Assembly (NCBI RefSeq): GCF_014633365.1
Contig: NC_068347.1
Span: 17,320,433-17,384,432, forward strand
Length of the DNA: 64,000 nt
Direction: 5' to 3'
DNA from: Diospyros lotus
Lineage: Eukaryota; Streptophyta; Magnoliopsida; Ericales; Ebenaceae
The notes under the pieces are model-generated. The model did no database searches. It was not told where the DNA came from and was given only the letters and a program-made list of their open reading frames with translations. Positions 1 to 11,611 of this stretch are shown here, in pieces; within the stretch, counting starts at the first letter, position 1, and each line of letters begins with the position of its first letter. The translations under genes and the position numbers were made by a program.

Positions 1-300
1 TTTCTGATTACGGACATAGGCATTATCCTGAATCGCTAAAGCAAAATATGGATATTCTTTCTAATTGTGAACGTAGGCATTATGCTGAACCACCGAAATA
101 AAATATAAATGTTCTTTCTGATTGATAATGTAGGCGTTACGCCAAACCATTAAGACAAAATATGGATATTCTTTCTAATTGTGGAGATAGGTGTTATGCC
201 AAATCGCTGAGACAAAATATGTATATTATTTTCGAATTGCAGATGTAGGAATTGCATCGAACTGCGAAAACAAAAAAAATTCACGGATGTAGGCACTAGG
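1..300. repeat. Tandem array of about 58-bp units
   Basis: Five diverged units start near 4, 61, 118, 174 and 233. Each carries a core like 'aattgnnnangtaggnnttat' followed by 'aaaatatggatattctttct'. The array is cut by the window start, so it probably continues upstream. Such arrays are common in the non-coding internal regions of large LTR retrotransposons, which would fit the LTR-like unit at 537, but that link is inference. Confidence 0.7.
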
Positions 301-536
301 TCCAATCGGGAAACCAAAATGGAGTGCTCAAATAAGTGCCCCGTGCCATTAGGTTAGGTCTGCGTCTTTCCACCCGAATATTCTCTCTCACTGGGGTTGT
401 TGGGCAACACTCGAGAGACAGTTCAATTTGTCTTTGGACGTAAAGATGGAGGTGGCACCCCCTCTAAATTACTGATCTCTACCCTGCATGTATATGCATA
501 TTGGTGGAAGGAACGAGGTTTAGGAAACATTCCTTT
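301..536. other. Non-coding spacer before LTR-like unit
   Basis: I see no convincing coding sequence here. The short open frame at 397-630 has no recognisable domain and runs into the LTR-like unit, so I treat it as chance. The stretch may be the remaining internal part of the element whose LTR starts at 537. Confidence 0.3.
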
Positions 537-2022
537 TGTAACACCCCGCTTTTTCTCTTACCGAGCGTGTCACTATGCTAGGGCCCAAAATATACATAAA
601 TTATTTTTTTCTTTCTTTCTCGGTACATAACTTAAACCTCAAGTACCGAATGCCAAATAGAACCCCCAAAAAATCATTCACAATATGCGGAAGCGATAAT
701 CGAAACCTGATATGGTACATAATCAAATCACTTTATTTATAACATAAGAATCCGTACCATAGTTAACATCATATCCTCAATATTGAAATACATAAATACA
801 TGGAGATTCCATAATATTCTAACAAGGCTAATCATCAATAAAGCATCAGCTAAAACATATCCGAATGCATGACGCAATAACACGAACAACACTTGCCCTT
901 AATGTAACTTCCCAGGCCCACCAGCCCGGCATGGAATCCTAGGCAAATCCCGAACCTCTACAGGATAAGCCTAACGTTATTCCATCATTTCCCTAGGGGA
1001 ATTACGGCTACACTCCGGGGGCGACATCCCATTCTCATGCACAAATATCAATGTGACAATAATATCGTGCCATGCAATTATCACGACTTTCTATGCAATA
1101 TGACAATAAATATTGCATTTATAACAACATGCATATATGACAACCGTATCATGAATATAAGTTCTTATGAGAAGACCACTTACAAAAATCATAGTTAGGA
1201 TAGGAAAACTCACCTTTTGAGATAAGCTTGCATTTTCTCGAAAAGCATGCATTGCCTCAATATGCGTGCCCCGCCTCGATTTTCATTCCAACTCTCAAAA
1301 TTTACACCAATCACATCATCTCGATCACCTCAATCATCAAAATAATATTTAATCACTAAATATCCTCAATATTTCATTTATTTTATTTTTCCTTCATTTT
1401 CTCTCATTTTTCCTTCTAAAAATCCCAATAATTACATCGAGACTATTTCCTCAAATCTATCTTCACAAAAATTCATAATAGACTATAAAATTCAAGGAAA
1501 AATACTGGACTTACCCAGATGTTGCGTTTTCACGCAAAATGAGGCTCTTTGGTGCTAAAATCGAGACATCGAGAATCCCAAATCCCAATCTTTTTGCACA
1601 CTCTTCCATAAAATAATTTTCTAGATATTCTAACATTTTTCTCAGATTTTCGAACTAGCCACACGCCTGCATGCGCCTAGGGCGAGTGGTGGCGCGTGGA
1701 AGACCGCGCGTGACCGGCACGCGCTGGTTGTCTTCTCCAGCAACGGCTGTGCCGGTGATCTGGGATTTCTACACCACTTTGACCGCCTCTTCAAGTCGAT
1801 CACGATGGCATGCTTTTGGGACTGAAAGAAGCATCGGAGCACGGCCTATCTTGGGGTGCTTGTTAATGCCACATCATTTTCCTTTGACACCTCAGCTCTA
1901 GGGCACTCCCAATAGTCGATTTGGTCATTTTTTTGGGCTATTCAGATACCAATTTTCTCTGAAATCCCATTTCTCAAATAAATTGCTTATTTTTAATTAA
2001 CCCAAATTTCTCGGGTATTACA
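537..2022. mobile_element. Solo-LTR-like unit (TGTAACACCCCG...GGGTATTACA)
   Basis: The unit begins TGTAACACCCCG and ends CTCGGGTATTACA, the TG...CA ends of a plant Gypsy-type LTR. The flanks are CCTTT (532-536) and GCTTT (2023-2027), matching at 4 of 5 bases, which fits an aged 5-bp target duplication. It holds no protein domain. Its GC-rich middle (about 1660-1760) and ends resemble, in reverse orientation, the units at 5908-8421 and 60966-63307. I infer a solo LTR left by recombination; a paired LTR outside the window cannot be excluded. Confidence 0.55.
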
Positions 2023-2880
2023 GCTTTCAAGTAAGTCCATTGGTATCCATCCCCTCCATTACACTAAGGCGTTGGATGTCGTGTTTTCGCTCTCTATTGA
2101 CCAGACCTTTCTATAAGAGGACTCTATGGGCTTTGGTGTCCTATTTCTCGATTTTGAGCAGAGCATCAAATAAACCAAGGAACAACGACAACGACCAGGC
2201 TACAGATGGGGCTTACAAGTTTAAGGCGGTCCAGGGACTCAGGCACGTTCATAATTGTCGATAGCGACAATGGTACCCCCTGCTGATTTCGCATGTCGGA
2301 TGCTTAATGAAGCTATGCATCCTATTTATATTCTGGATTCTTATCAAGATTCTATATCTTATTGGATACCTATCAGAGTTATATATTTCACAGTGCCTTG
2401 AGAGGTACATCACCACTTTCGTAATCATTTCATGCTTCCATAATTTCCATAGCTTTATATATGCAATTGATTTACCCCCCCTCCATAAGTTGGGGTGAAC
2501 CGACATCCCCAGACCAATTATACTAAGGAACTAGGCTTTCTTTGTGAATATATGTGTTTGTAGGAACACAGTTACTTGCAAAATGCAAAACTCCCGATAG
2601 AGACTGTTAAACATCACACGTAATTAGTGGTAACCTATTACCATATTTTAGTATTCTTTTACTTTATATTTATGCTTTACTTTTATGAATGCATACATAA
2701 TGTTCAAAATGAATACATGCACACCAAGCCCTTCCACTCAACAGCTCAAACACTTGTCTTTCCCCAAAAAATAGTACTCACTTCATTAATGTGTGTAAAC
2801 CTCTAATAACAATAGCTGAAATGAGCCAAAATATATATCTAAAAACACCAAAAAAGTAAAAGAATCCTATCCTAAGGTTG
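2023..2880. other. Intergenic, nothing recognised
   Basis: AT-rich sequence with short chance open frames on both strands (2040-2264, 2249-2506). None has a recognisable domain, splice pattern or codon bias. Confidence 0.4.
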
Positions 2881-5330
2881 CCCTTCAGAAGGTCCACCTT
2901 CGAGAGGGGTAGTAGATGTACTCATTTTCCCTTTCTTCATGAAATTTGAACCCATGAAATCAATATCTTCCAAAGCATCAATCGCTTATAACACGTTAGT
3001 TGTAGTGGGGTCTGGTGGTGCCTGGGGTCTCGAAGCTGAATTAGGCATGTATGACTCCATAGGTTGTTAGGATTAGATAGATCACTTACCTCAACCCCTT
3101 AGATAATCATCTGACACCATCCGATTAGGATCTCCGAACTCCTACCAATTAGGAATGTTGCAATCAATCGCCCCGCCCATGTAAACTAGCTCAGGAAAGT
3201 TGTCATCGGGACTCATCTTCTCCAAATACCCCCGAGCCACAAAAAAAAAAAAAACATACTTTATAAAACTCGTGGCATAATCCTTTTTCTCCTTGTGGCA
3301 CACTCAAGAGAGCGTGCACTACTTCACTACTATCACGCAGATGGCATTGATATTTACCTCGCAGGTTATCTCTCTCCTCCATCACACACTAGTTCTCCTC
3401 TATTAGCACATCATTAGTAGTTTGGAAGGTTGTGGCAATCTTATGTTGCTTTTCTAGCTCGCGTTTTATTTGTTCAACCTCATATTTGAAGGAGTTTCTC
3501 TCTCTCTCCTTATTCTATTAATATCTTCATCAAGGTCTCGACTCGATCCCTATAGCCCTCTAGGTCCCTAACGCGATGCTCAAGGCTACACATTTTTGTG
3601 TAAAGGCATATGCCCTCGTCTATCCATTTCCACCTTTCTACCTCAGCCTTGACCAGATCGACCTACGCACTTACGATAGCAATCACCTAGCGCTGTATCC
3701 CCTACTAGGAGAGTCAAAATAAAAGTCAAATATCAGTCTCCATATCCAATAAAGTGGTAAGTACATAAAAATTCAGAAGTGCCCATACCTCAACTAGGTA
3801 CTACTTTGTAGAATCCAAAGCCTTCGATGCACACAGTGTGAAATCCCATTCATCGTGAGGCAACACCATGGTGTAAATTAGCCTTGATCCCATACCAGGC
3901 TCTTTCACTGAATTTGTATCCAGGAGCCCCGAGCACACATAAAATTCATGTCCATTCAGTCATCAGTGTGGGAGGGAAATCTCCCATTCATGGATGGGCC
4001 CCATGGTGAGGAATAAGGATAGATGCACCCTGGATTTAGTCTCTAGTTACTAGCAGGGTGGTCGCTCCATTGGCTGTGGGAGTGGTAATCGGCACACAGC
4101 TTGATGTTGGTTGTGATATCTCTCCATGTGGGCTTGCTCTTGTTATCTTCTCAGCCTATGTTTCTGTTATCGCCTTAGCCCTAGCGACAACTCTCCCTCC
4201 TCGAAGTATCCACCAAAAAGCTTGTGGAGATAGCAGCAATGGAGGAAGGGTGACAGGGTGTAGATCGAAGAAATCATCAGACAATGGCTTTACAGTTATC
4301 CTTGCCATGCTCCTTACCTTTCCTTCAACCCTAGCTCTCTTGTTTCTTCGTGCCATAAGAATCTCTCCTTCCTCAGTCCCCTCAGAGTCGGGGACCTGGG
4401 CAGTTGGTGGTTGTTGCTCTTCCCATTCTGGGGCCTTTTGAATTCACTTCCAGGCTTTGGCCATCTTAGCTTGAGCAAGAAGAAAAGGTAAGCAAAAAGA
4501 AAAGGGGTAGGGTGAGCACCCTTAGGGTCAATCTCCCCGTCGCACCCTTCCTCCTCCTCCTTGCCTTATCCTTATCCCCTACAATACCCATCTCTTCGTC
4601 GTCCCCTTCTTCATCGTCCTTCGATAAAAATAACAAACTATTAGCATATCTAAAAAGTGAAAAGAAAAGATAAAGAGGCAAGTAAAAAGAAAAGGGGTAG
4701 GGTGAGCACCCTTAAGGTTAGTCTCCTTTTCACACATTTCCTCCTCCTCCTCATCCCCTACAATATCCACCTTTTAATTGTCCCCTTCTTCATCGTCCTC
4801 CGATAAAGAGGATGACAAGGAAATAGCCTTTTTGGGCTCATCCGACTCCAAAGACAAGGCGTCATCCTCCTCCTCAACTACCATTCATCCTGTCACCATC
4901 AAGCGCTAGCTGAAAAGTAAGTTAGACAAGCCCACTAGACCCCCTTGGGCCAGTTTATTAATCTTCTCCTAGTGCTTTTGTACCATTGATCTCACATCCG
5001 ACCACTTGCGCACCACCTCCCTTATTTCTTCCGTGTGTAAGAATCATGATGGTTTCCAACTCAAGGGCGGCCAAACCACCAACCACCTAGTCTCAAAACC
5101 ATCTACCTTTGTGGTGCCCCCCTAAATAGCTTAACCTTATTGTTCATGTTTTGGAGAGCCACAAATTCTTTTTCCCCTCTCGTGGACAGAACGTGATAGA
5201 AGAAGTGAAATAGAGTAGTTGTAGGCTCTACACCACACTCCTTGCATTATGATGAAGAATCTTGCCTACACGACCCAGCTATTTGGGTATAACTGGGCCA
5301 TTGTCAGTACCTTATTCTCTAAAAATTGCA
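2880..5330 (-). pseudogene. Degenerate retroelement-derived coding relic
   Basis: Reading the minus strand gives short coding-like stretches broken by stops. One at 4156-4440 is rich in Arg/Lys and contains MARRNKRARVEGKV followed by a Leu/Pro-rich segment. An acidic Glu/Asp-rich stretch lies at about 4540-4870, and a hydrophilic, coiled-coil-like stretch lies at 3203-3520 (contains MEERDNLRGKYQ). This combination of charged N-terminal part and coiled coil resembles the gag-like or 'putative gypsy-type transposase' ORFs of large plant retroelements. No catalytic motif is visible, so the identification is weak. Confidence 0.3.
4491..4870. repeat. Diverged tandem duplication, about 190-bp period
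   Basis: The block 'aaaggggtagggtgagcacc' occurs at 4501 and 4691. Each copy is followed by similar sequence ending in 'ccccttcttcatcgtcct'. The duplication lies in the acidic part of the degenerate minus-strand coding relic. Confidence 0.75.
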
Positions 5331-5907
5331 TCCCAAAATGCTGTAGTGGAAGATTGAGTCAAACTCTTAGACTATCTAAGTGAATCGTTATGCAGCCTCC
5401 CCAAATCGTGGTGGTATACTCTGCCCAACTAGGACTTCTTGGCCTCCATGATTGTGGAATGCTAAAGGCCTGTGCAATGTTTCCTACACGCTCTCTCCTT
5501 AGCACTGAGTGTTATAGTCTAAGCGAGATAACAATCGCAACGGGGCCCAACATACCTGTTCATGGCCTAAAGGCTGGTAAAAAAGAAGCCATGAGGTTTA
5601 CCTCAAAAGTGTTAGGTGGTGTTCTCTTCGTGTTTCAGTTTTCAATTTTGAGTTTTGAATTTATTTTCAGTTTTATGTTTTGAGTGTTTGTTTTGAAATT
5701 GCTGAAAACACGTTTTTTTTGTCATTCTGAAAAATTGTTTCTCAAAATTGAAAACTCGAAAACGCGTTCACTTTGAAATTTTGAAAAAAAAAATTTTATA
5801 ATATTTTATTCAATGAATTTAATTATTAATTAAATTGAAACAATTTAATGCTAGTATATTATTAATAATATATACATTTTATGCATCTAGTCATTTGACA
5901 CACAAAG
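5331..5907. other. Intergenic, T-rich terminal-like sequence
   Basis: From about 5617 the sequence reads 'ggtgttctcttcgtgtttc' and then repeated 'gttttgag/ttttcag' motifs. It resembles, in inverted orientation, the sequence ending at 9495 ('gtaaagagaacaggccc'). It may be one end of a DNA transposon but no clear target duplication was found. The frame at 5390-5683 is probably chance. Confidence 0.3.
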
Positions 5908-8421
5908 TGTAATACCCAGTATTTAATATTAAGAGTATTTTCGAAAATTATGACATCAAAATGGTATTTACTATAGTTTCAGGCCTACATGTAATATTCA
6001 AAACGTAAACGAAAGGTGAGGGACTATGTAAAAGCAAGTCAATAAAGGTAAAATTGTCCAAATAAATGATATTTGATAAAATAAAGAGATTCACGAAGGT
6101 TTGAGGTAAAAAAAACTCGAATAGGGGCATCCGGGCAAAAGTGCAGATTTTGTAAATTGCCCGAGGGAAGTTGAAACGATGAATTTCTCAGAAATTATTG
6201 AGGGAAATGAGAAGTTTAGAATGTGTGGGCAGTCAAGGAATTAACGAAAAGTCTAGGGGTGCCATGGATAGGGAGAAAATGCAATTGGAAAATTCTTGGG
6301 GGCTAAAGTGCAAAATCTGAAAATTCAAATGGGAAACCGACCGGTTGAACTGTGGCCACCCACATCCACCTCTGAGGCATCGAGAAGCTCGCCTGGAGGC
6401 TCAGGAGTATCCTCTAGGTGATGATGAAGCGTTTGGGAGTTGATATTGGGTGGAAAATGCAACAAAGTGATCGGTTTTAATGGATGAAGTGATCGCTGAG
6501 TTGGCTAAGATTTTCGAGGGCTATATCACGTGATTTAGGGCTGTTTGATTGGTTTGGAGGCTAGATTTGGGGATAAGGGGATAAGAACAAGCAAAATCTG
6601 GTGGGAATTTGCGTCGAGAATGGGTATAAAAGGGGTAGATGGCCGAGAGTTCAAAATCAAAATCGAGCGAGATTTCTCACGTTTTGGCTTGAATCGAGGC
6701 TCATGGATAAGGGGTTTTTGATCTTTGGGTTGTGGGAGGTATTTCTGGAAAGTTTGGGATCATTTGGCATAGAAATCACTAGGTTGTAGCATGTTGGCCA
6801 GAAAGTCGAGCTCATCGGAGCCGCGACCTGTAACTACCGTTTAAGGTGTCTTTCGGTGGCTGTTTTGGCCGTTTAAGGGTGCCACCATGGTCGGCTCATC
6901 TAGCACTTCAAGCCCCTACAATCAGATCGGTCAATGAAGACTATCGCTGGCCGCCATCATCGAAGAAGAAAGTTGGACAAGACAGCCTACGCGTGTGCAC
7001 GCGCAGACTTCGGTTGCACCCACGTGCCAGCGCGTGAGGGCGCGTGAAGCCCAGGTTTTTCCTGAAATTAGTTTTATAATTTTTGTAAGATTATTTTAGG
7101 AGGGTTTATGCAAAAATATTTGGAAAAATGGGGTGTTTGGCATTTATTATGATTTTTCGAGAGGAAGAAATGTTTGAAAAATAGGGAAAAAATAGGAAAA
7201 ATTGAGGAAATTACGAAAAAAATAGAAATATTGATTTCTAATGTCTTAATGGTAAATATGAGACAATTGGGTTGTTGAAAGGAAGGATTACACTTTTTTC
7301 GAGACACAACACGTATTTCGAGGCGACAACTGATCTTTTTCGAATTCAAGTGAGTGGTTTGATTCTAGTCTTAGCTTGTCTTAAAAATGTGTTGGAGTGT
7401 GTGTAATTGGTTCAGGTGAGCGGTTTTACCCTCCCAAACTTAGGTTACACATGATTGAACCAGTTTTAGTGAGCGGTTATACTCCAAAACTTGGGTTGTT
7501 TTGCAAAGGCGTTTCTCTTATGTACTTGTGACATCATTTGCATATTGAACATGTGATATATTGCATCAACTGCTTTAACTTATAAAAGAGTCGGTGCATG
7601 GCGTGTGATTTTCATATCATCGGGATGTCGATTTTGGTGTCATTGTTGGAGTCTTCTTGAGAATGGGACAAGGTTAATCCAGGTGAACGGGTGACACGGT
7701 AGGGCACCCGAGGATTAAGTATGTTGCGGCAAGGTCAACCCCAAAGATATGTGGAATGGATTTTTCACAGGAGGTTGAGTATGTCAGGGAGATTTCTCAA
7801 GTTAGACATGTTGCATGTTGTTGTCTATTTATGCCATGCTCGTATGTCTTTCATACATTCGGTAAACTGTTTCATGCCATCACTTAGATGTTTTATCATC
7901 TAACCTGGGTTATGCCCCTAGAACATTCAACGTTCCAACCAGGGACTGCTGTGAGGTCGAGGACATGGCCGGTGAGGTCAATGGTGTTTAGTTTGATAAT
8001 CGTTGTATCATTTTGGAGGCATTAGTATTTATTTTGGTATATGTATGAACGATTGTAAGATAATGCTGTTATCATTTGGTAGTTCGTAATACATATTCTG
8101 GTGTGGGATCACCTTGTAAGGAACTCATGGTAGGCCACAACATTTTGATATTATTTAATCTATTGCGTTGTGATATGTCTCGTTTAGTTTTAAGACTATT
8201 GTTTTTGTTAGTTAAACGGGCAAGACTGGGGTTCTCGAGATTTTTACCTGCATGTGAAGATTGTTCTTGAAGTCATCACGGGCGCCGGCCATTGTTTGTG
8301 ACAGGTGTTTTATCTGAATGTGAAGATTGTACACATGGCGCCGCGTGTGACCGACTTGGAAAAAAAAATAATCCTGGGAATTCCCTTATAGTGACGCACA
8401 CGTGTAAGGCAGGGTGTTATA
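5908..8421. mobile_element. Large solo-LTR-like unit (TGTAATACCC...GGGTGTTATA)
   Basis: The unit starts TGTAATACCC and ends GGGTGTTATA. It is flanked on both sides by CAAAG (5903-5907 and 8422-8426), a good 5-bp target duplication. It contains no protein domain. Its middle has a GC-rich stretch with repeated acgcg/cacgtg motifs (6980-7050), then repeated 'gtgagcggtttta...' motifs near 7345-7480. The unit at 60966-63307 shares the same order of motifs. I interpret it as an LTR left alone after recombination. The short open frames inside are not credible genes. Confidence 0.6.
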
Positions 8422-8426
8422 CAAAG

Positions 8427-9494
8427 GCATAGCATTAAAGACACATAATTAGTTATAATGTCCTTGTACATATAAAATTTTTGTGTATCTATTCATAACA
8501 AACACATTTAATCAGTTATAATAAACTTGAGTCACGACCATCTTTCCAAATTAAAGACACAGAATTACACGAGCATTAAGTCAATCACCAACAGCCAACA
8601 ACCAACAATCATACCAACAGTCACCAAACAAACTCAATCAACCCAACAACCATTTAAGAAATCTTTAAAAGAACTCATCACACTTTATAAATCTGAGACC
8701 CTATTTTGAGAACAGATTCATAGATCCCAAAATTATAACGTAGATCTAGATTTAAACATCAAATTAAAAATAAAATTACAAACATAGATCCAGATTAATT
8801 TATGCATGTAATTAGAAACAAAATTACAAAATCAGAATACAAAGGATTCAACCTAAAAACAAGAGCCATAGAAGGAAGTAACGGACGGCGAGGACGGCGT
8901 AGGCGGACGGCAAGGCACGATGGATCTGGAAAGGCGGACCACGTACGGCAATGGCGATGGACGGCATAGGCGAACCACGTGTGGCGAATCTAGAAGAGAG
9001 AATGACATAGGTGAACGGCGAGGCGTGGCAGATCTAGAAACACGAATGGCATAGGCAAACCACGTGCAACGACAGCAATGGACGATGCAGGCGAACGATG
9101 TGCGACGACGGTGATGGCGATGGCAGGCGTTGTGATGGCCAACACGAAAGAGAGGGACTTGGATCTAGAAAAGAAATGGAAGAGGGAGTGTTAAGAAGTC
9201 CAATTTGGGTGTTTTAGGAAATGAGAAGGAAAGAAGATGGAGTCTGCAAAGGAGAAGGGGCTGATGTCTGCAAGGGAGAATGAAAATGGATTGTTTTCTG
9301 TGTTTTCCATTTTACACCGTGTTTTGGCTTAAAACAACCAAAATGATTTTTTTTTGTTTTCCATTTCCTTTACAAATTTTTTCCTTATTTTTTAAAATAC
9401 GTTTTTGAAAATAACAAAGAGAACATGTTTTTAGTGTTTTGAAAAACTGAAAACTCAAAACGGGTTGAAAACAGTAAAGAGAACAGGCCCTTAG
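8427..9494. other. Intergenic, simple-sequence-like stretch
   Basis: Positions 8880-9180 hold irregular repeats of 'ggcggacggc/aggcgaac' type. Positions 9290-9495 are T-rich and end in 'gtaaagagaacaggccc', a possible inverted partner of 5617. I see no gene. Confidence 0.4.
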
Positions 9495-9499
9495 ATTTT

Positions 9500-10560
9500 T
9501 TGGAAGAAGAAAAGTCTTTGGAGAAGTCAAAAGGCTTGCAAAGTCTTAGGAAGGGTCAGAAGACTCTTCAGGTAATCCGAATGACTTGAGCTCTTTAGGA
9601 AAAAGGCAAAAGTATGGCCTACAGGGGACCAACACTTATTTATAGCCAACTCATCTAGAGACTTTTCCTTCGATGACTCGATAAGCCTCGCATCAATCCG
9701 GGTCAACCCATATCCTAGTCATCGGGGCATCAGACATCCACATTTTACTCTTCCCTTTGCTTTGTAGCCAAAGATAAGAGTGGAGAGCCATTGTTGTGGG
9801 GTGCCCTAAGAAAATCAAAGTAAAAAATCCAAAAACCCTATGAGTATCTCAAGAAGGCCAAAGACCTGAATGATCCCGAAGATTTTTTCGAGCAAGTCTT
9901 TTGGAGACTCTCAAAAGTCTACGGACCAGCCTAACCCGTAGCATCATGGAAGCCTGGGACTCATCCAAAGAGCCTTCTAGGCTTATGCCACCCGATGACT
10001 TTGAGGAGTCTTCAGGACCCATCAAGAGGATACTTTTCAAGCATTTCACTCCCGAAGGTACCTTTAGGCCTTCCAGCCTCGATCATCCAATGCATTTTAC
10101 CCCGAAAAGTTGGGATACACATCAGCATGCCATGTGTCACATGGACCCCACAACCAATGCCTATAAATACTTGCCTGCTACACGACAAAGGAAGAACCTA
10201 GATTTAGGTCCTGAAGACTCTAACCACAGTTCATCCTGAACCCAATGAGAGATTCTCATCCAAAACATTACTACATACATACATTCACACTTCTATTTTG
10301 TGATATCATCATCTGACTTAAACATCGGAGGGCCCACGCAGGGAAGCTCTTCGCATGCCTTCCAAGTGTTCCTTTGTTGCAGACTTATCCAGTGCCAATC
10401 CATCCAAAAACCCTCTGGAGACCCAGACTCATTGGGGAACAAGGTCCCCGAAGACTCCCAAAAGCCATTTGAAGACTCCCAATACCCTCTATGCTCTCCT
10501 GAACAGCGAATCAAGCCAAGCTCCTATTAACCTTCCTTAGTATTGTGGACCATACCTTCT
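9500..10560 (+). mobile_element. Tat/Athila-like LTR fragment
   Basis: A TATA box (CTATAAATA, about 10161-10169) is followed about 150 bp downstream by 'tctgacttaaacatcggagg' (about 10312-10331). That arrangement, TATA and then the 'gacttnggcatcggagggcc' signature, is typical of the R-U5 part of Tat/Athila-type Gypsy LTRs. The same order recurs at 52360-52580. Exact ends were not found. The short frames at 9901-10239, 10300-10530 and their antisense are judged non-coding. Confidence 0.4.
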
Positions 10561-11166
10561 CGCCAACATTCTACTAAGTTGTTCTCTAAAATAAATAAAT
10601 TTAATTATTATATTAAGACAACAACACGCTCACTCTCTCTCTCTCTTTTTACTTAGATTTTATCAGTCCACCTAGGAATCACTAGGTTTCAATGGTTTTA
10701 GCCATATTTGTTTTTACTTTTTTCAAAATTTAGGAGAAAATGAGAGAAAAAGATAAGTGAGGATGAGAAATCTTCGTAAAATAATTTAATTTTTAAATAA
10801 AACAATGGTTTATTGATATTTAAAAATGTAAGATTAGTCTTTACAATTAGAAAAACTCTCAATTGTGATTATAGGTACCTCTAAAATATAATTTAATTTT
10901 GAATTATGTATCATTTGGTATGATCCGTACACGCGGACAGGCTTGTACGTACTAGAACATTTACAACTACGCGCGTACAACACGTAATTAAATGGTTCTA
11001 TATTACCGTTAGGCCAATTAAGAATATGCCACGTGGAAAATAACAAAAAATAATTTAGAAAGAAAGAGACGTGACACGCGCGTATCTTACATTATTTGCC
11101 ATACAAATACACGCAACTAGCTAGCTTCCTCTCTGCAACGGTAACTTCCCCCACCAAACTTCCGCG
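10561..11166 (+). promoter_or_regulatory. Upstream region of the ENODL gene
   Basis: This AT-rich region precedes the ENODL TATA box. It contains a perfect G-box CACGTG at 11030-11035 in the context GCCACGTGG, about 130 bp upstream of the TATA box, and several ACGCG/ACGT-rich words at 10925-10985 and 11070-11085. G-boxes bind bZIP and bHLH factors in plants. Any regulation by light, hormone or stress is inference. Confidence 0.45.
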
Positions 11167-11174
11167 TATATAAA
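11167..11174 (+). promoter_or_regulatory. TATA box of the ENODL gene
   Basis: TATATAAA lies 269 bp before the ATG. A start site about 30 bp downstream would give a leader of roughly 240 nt that is strongly pyrimidine-rich. Confidence 0.6.
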
Positions 11175-11307
11175 TGATACAGAAGCAATCACCTTCCCTT
11201 CCATCAAAACCAATCCCTTCTCTTTCCGTTTCTCTCCGTTCTAACCCTAATCTCTCTTTCTCCCTCTATCATTTCCTTCTCCATCCGTCACTTTCAACCT
11301 TTCCCGA

Positions 11308-11310
<3 letters not shown>

Positions 11311-11339
<29 letters not shown>
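11311..11339 (+). repeat. (TC)n microsatellite in the ENODL leader
   Basis: About 14 TC repeats lie in the inferred 5' UTR. CT-rich leaders are common in plant genes and can act as promoter-proximal elements. Length polymorphism is likely. Confidence 0.8.
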
Positions 11340-11343
<4 letters not shown>

Positions 11344-11442
11344 ACTGGTTAATTTTTGTTTGTATATATATATAGATAGAGAAATATACAGCATCGATCA
11401 ATCAAGCAACTCTCTAGCCCCAAGTGCTTTCTGCTTGTATCC

Positions 11443-11611
11443 ATGGCTTCTCATGAGTACTTTCTGTCGCTGCTTCTTCTAGCCGGTTTGGTCGGAACGT
11501 TGCAGGCTTTTCAGTTCCACGTCGGCGGCGGAGACGGCTGGGTTCCAAACCCTCGTAAGAGCTTCAATGACTATTCTAAGAGACTGAGGTTTCAAGTCAA
11601 TGATACTCTCT
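11443..11611 (+). CDS. ENODL exon 1
   Basis: The ATG at 11443 opens the signal peptide and is the only start that provides one. The exon codes for residues 1-56 plus one base of codon 57 and ends at donor GTAAGC (11612). Reading through the donor gives a stop within 5 codons, which supports splicing. Confidence 0.92.

Noticed and set aside
4058..4441. 127-codon plus-strand frame
   Set aside because: Antisense to the charged minus-strand retroelement relic, which gives a more protein-like composition; no domain on the plus strand.
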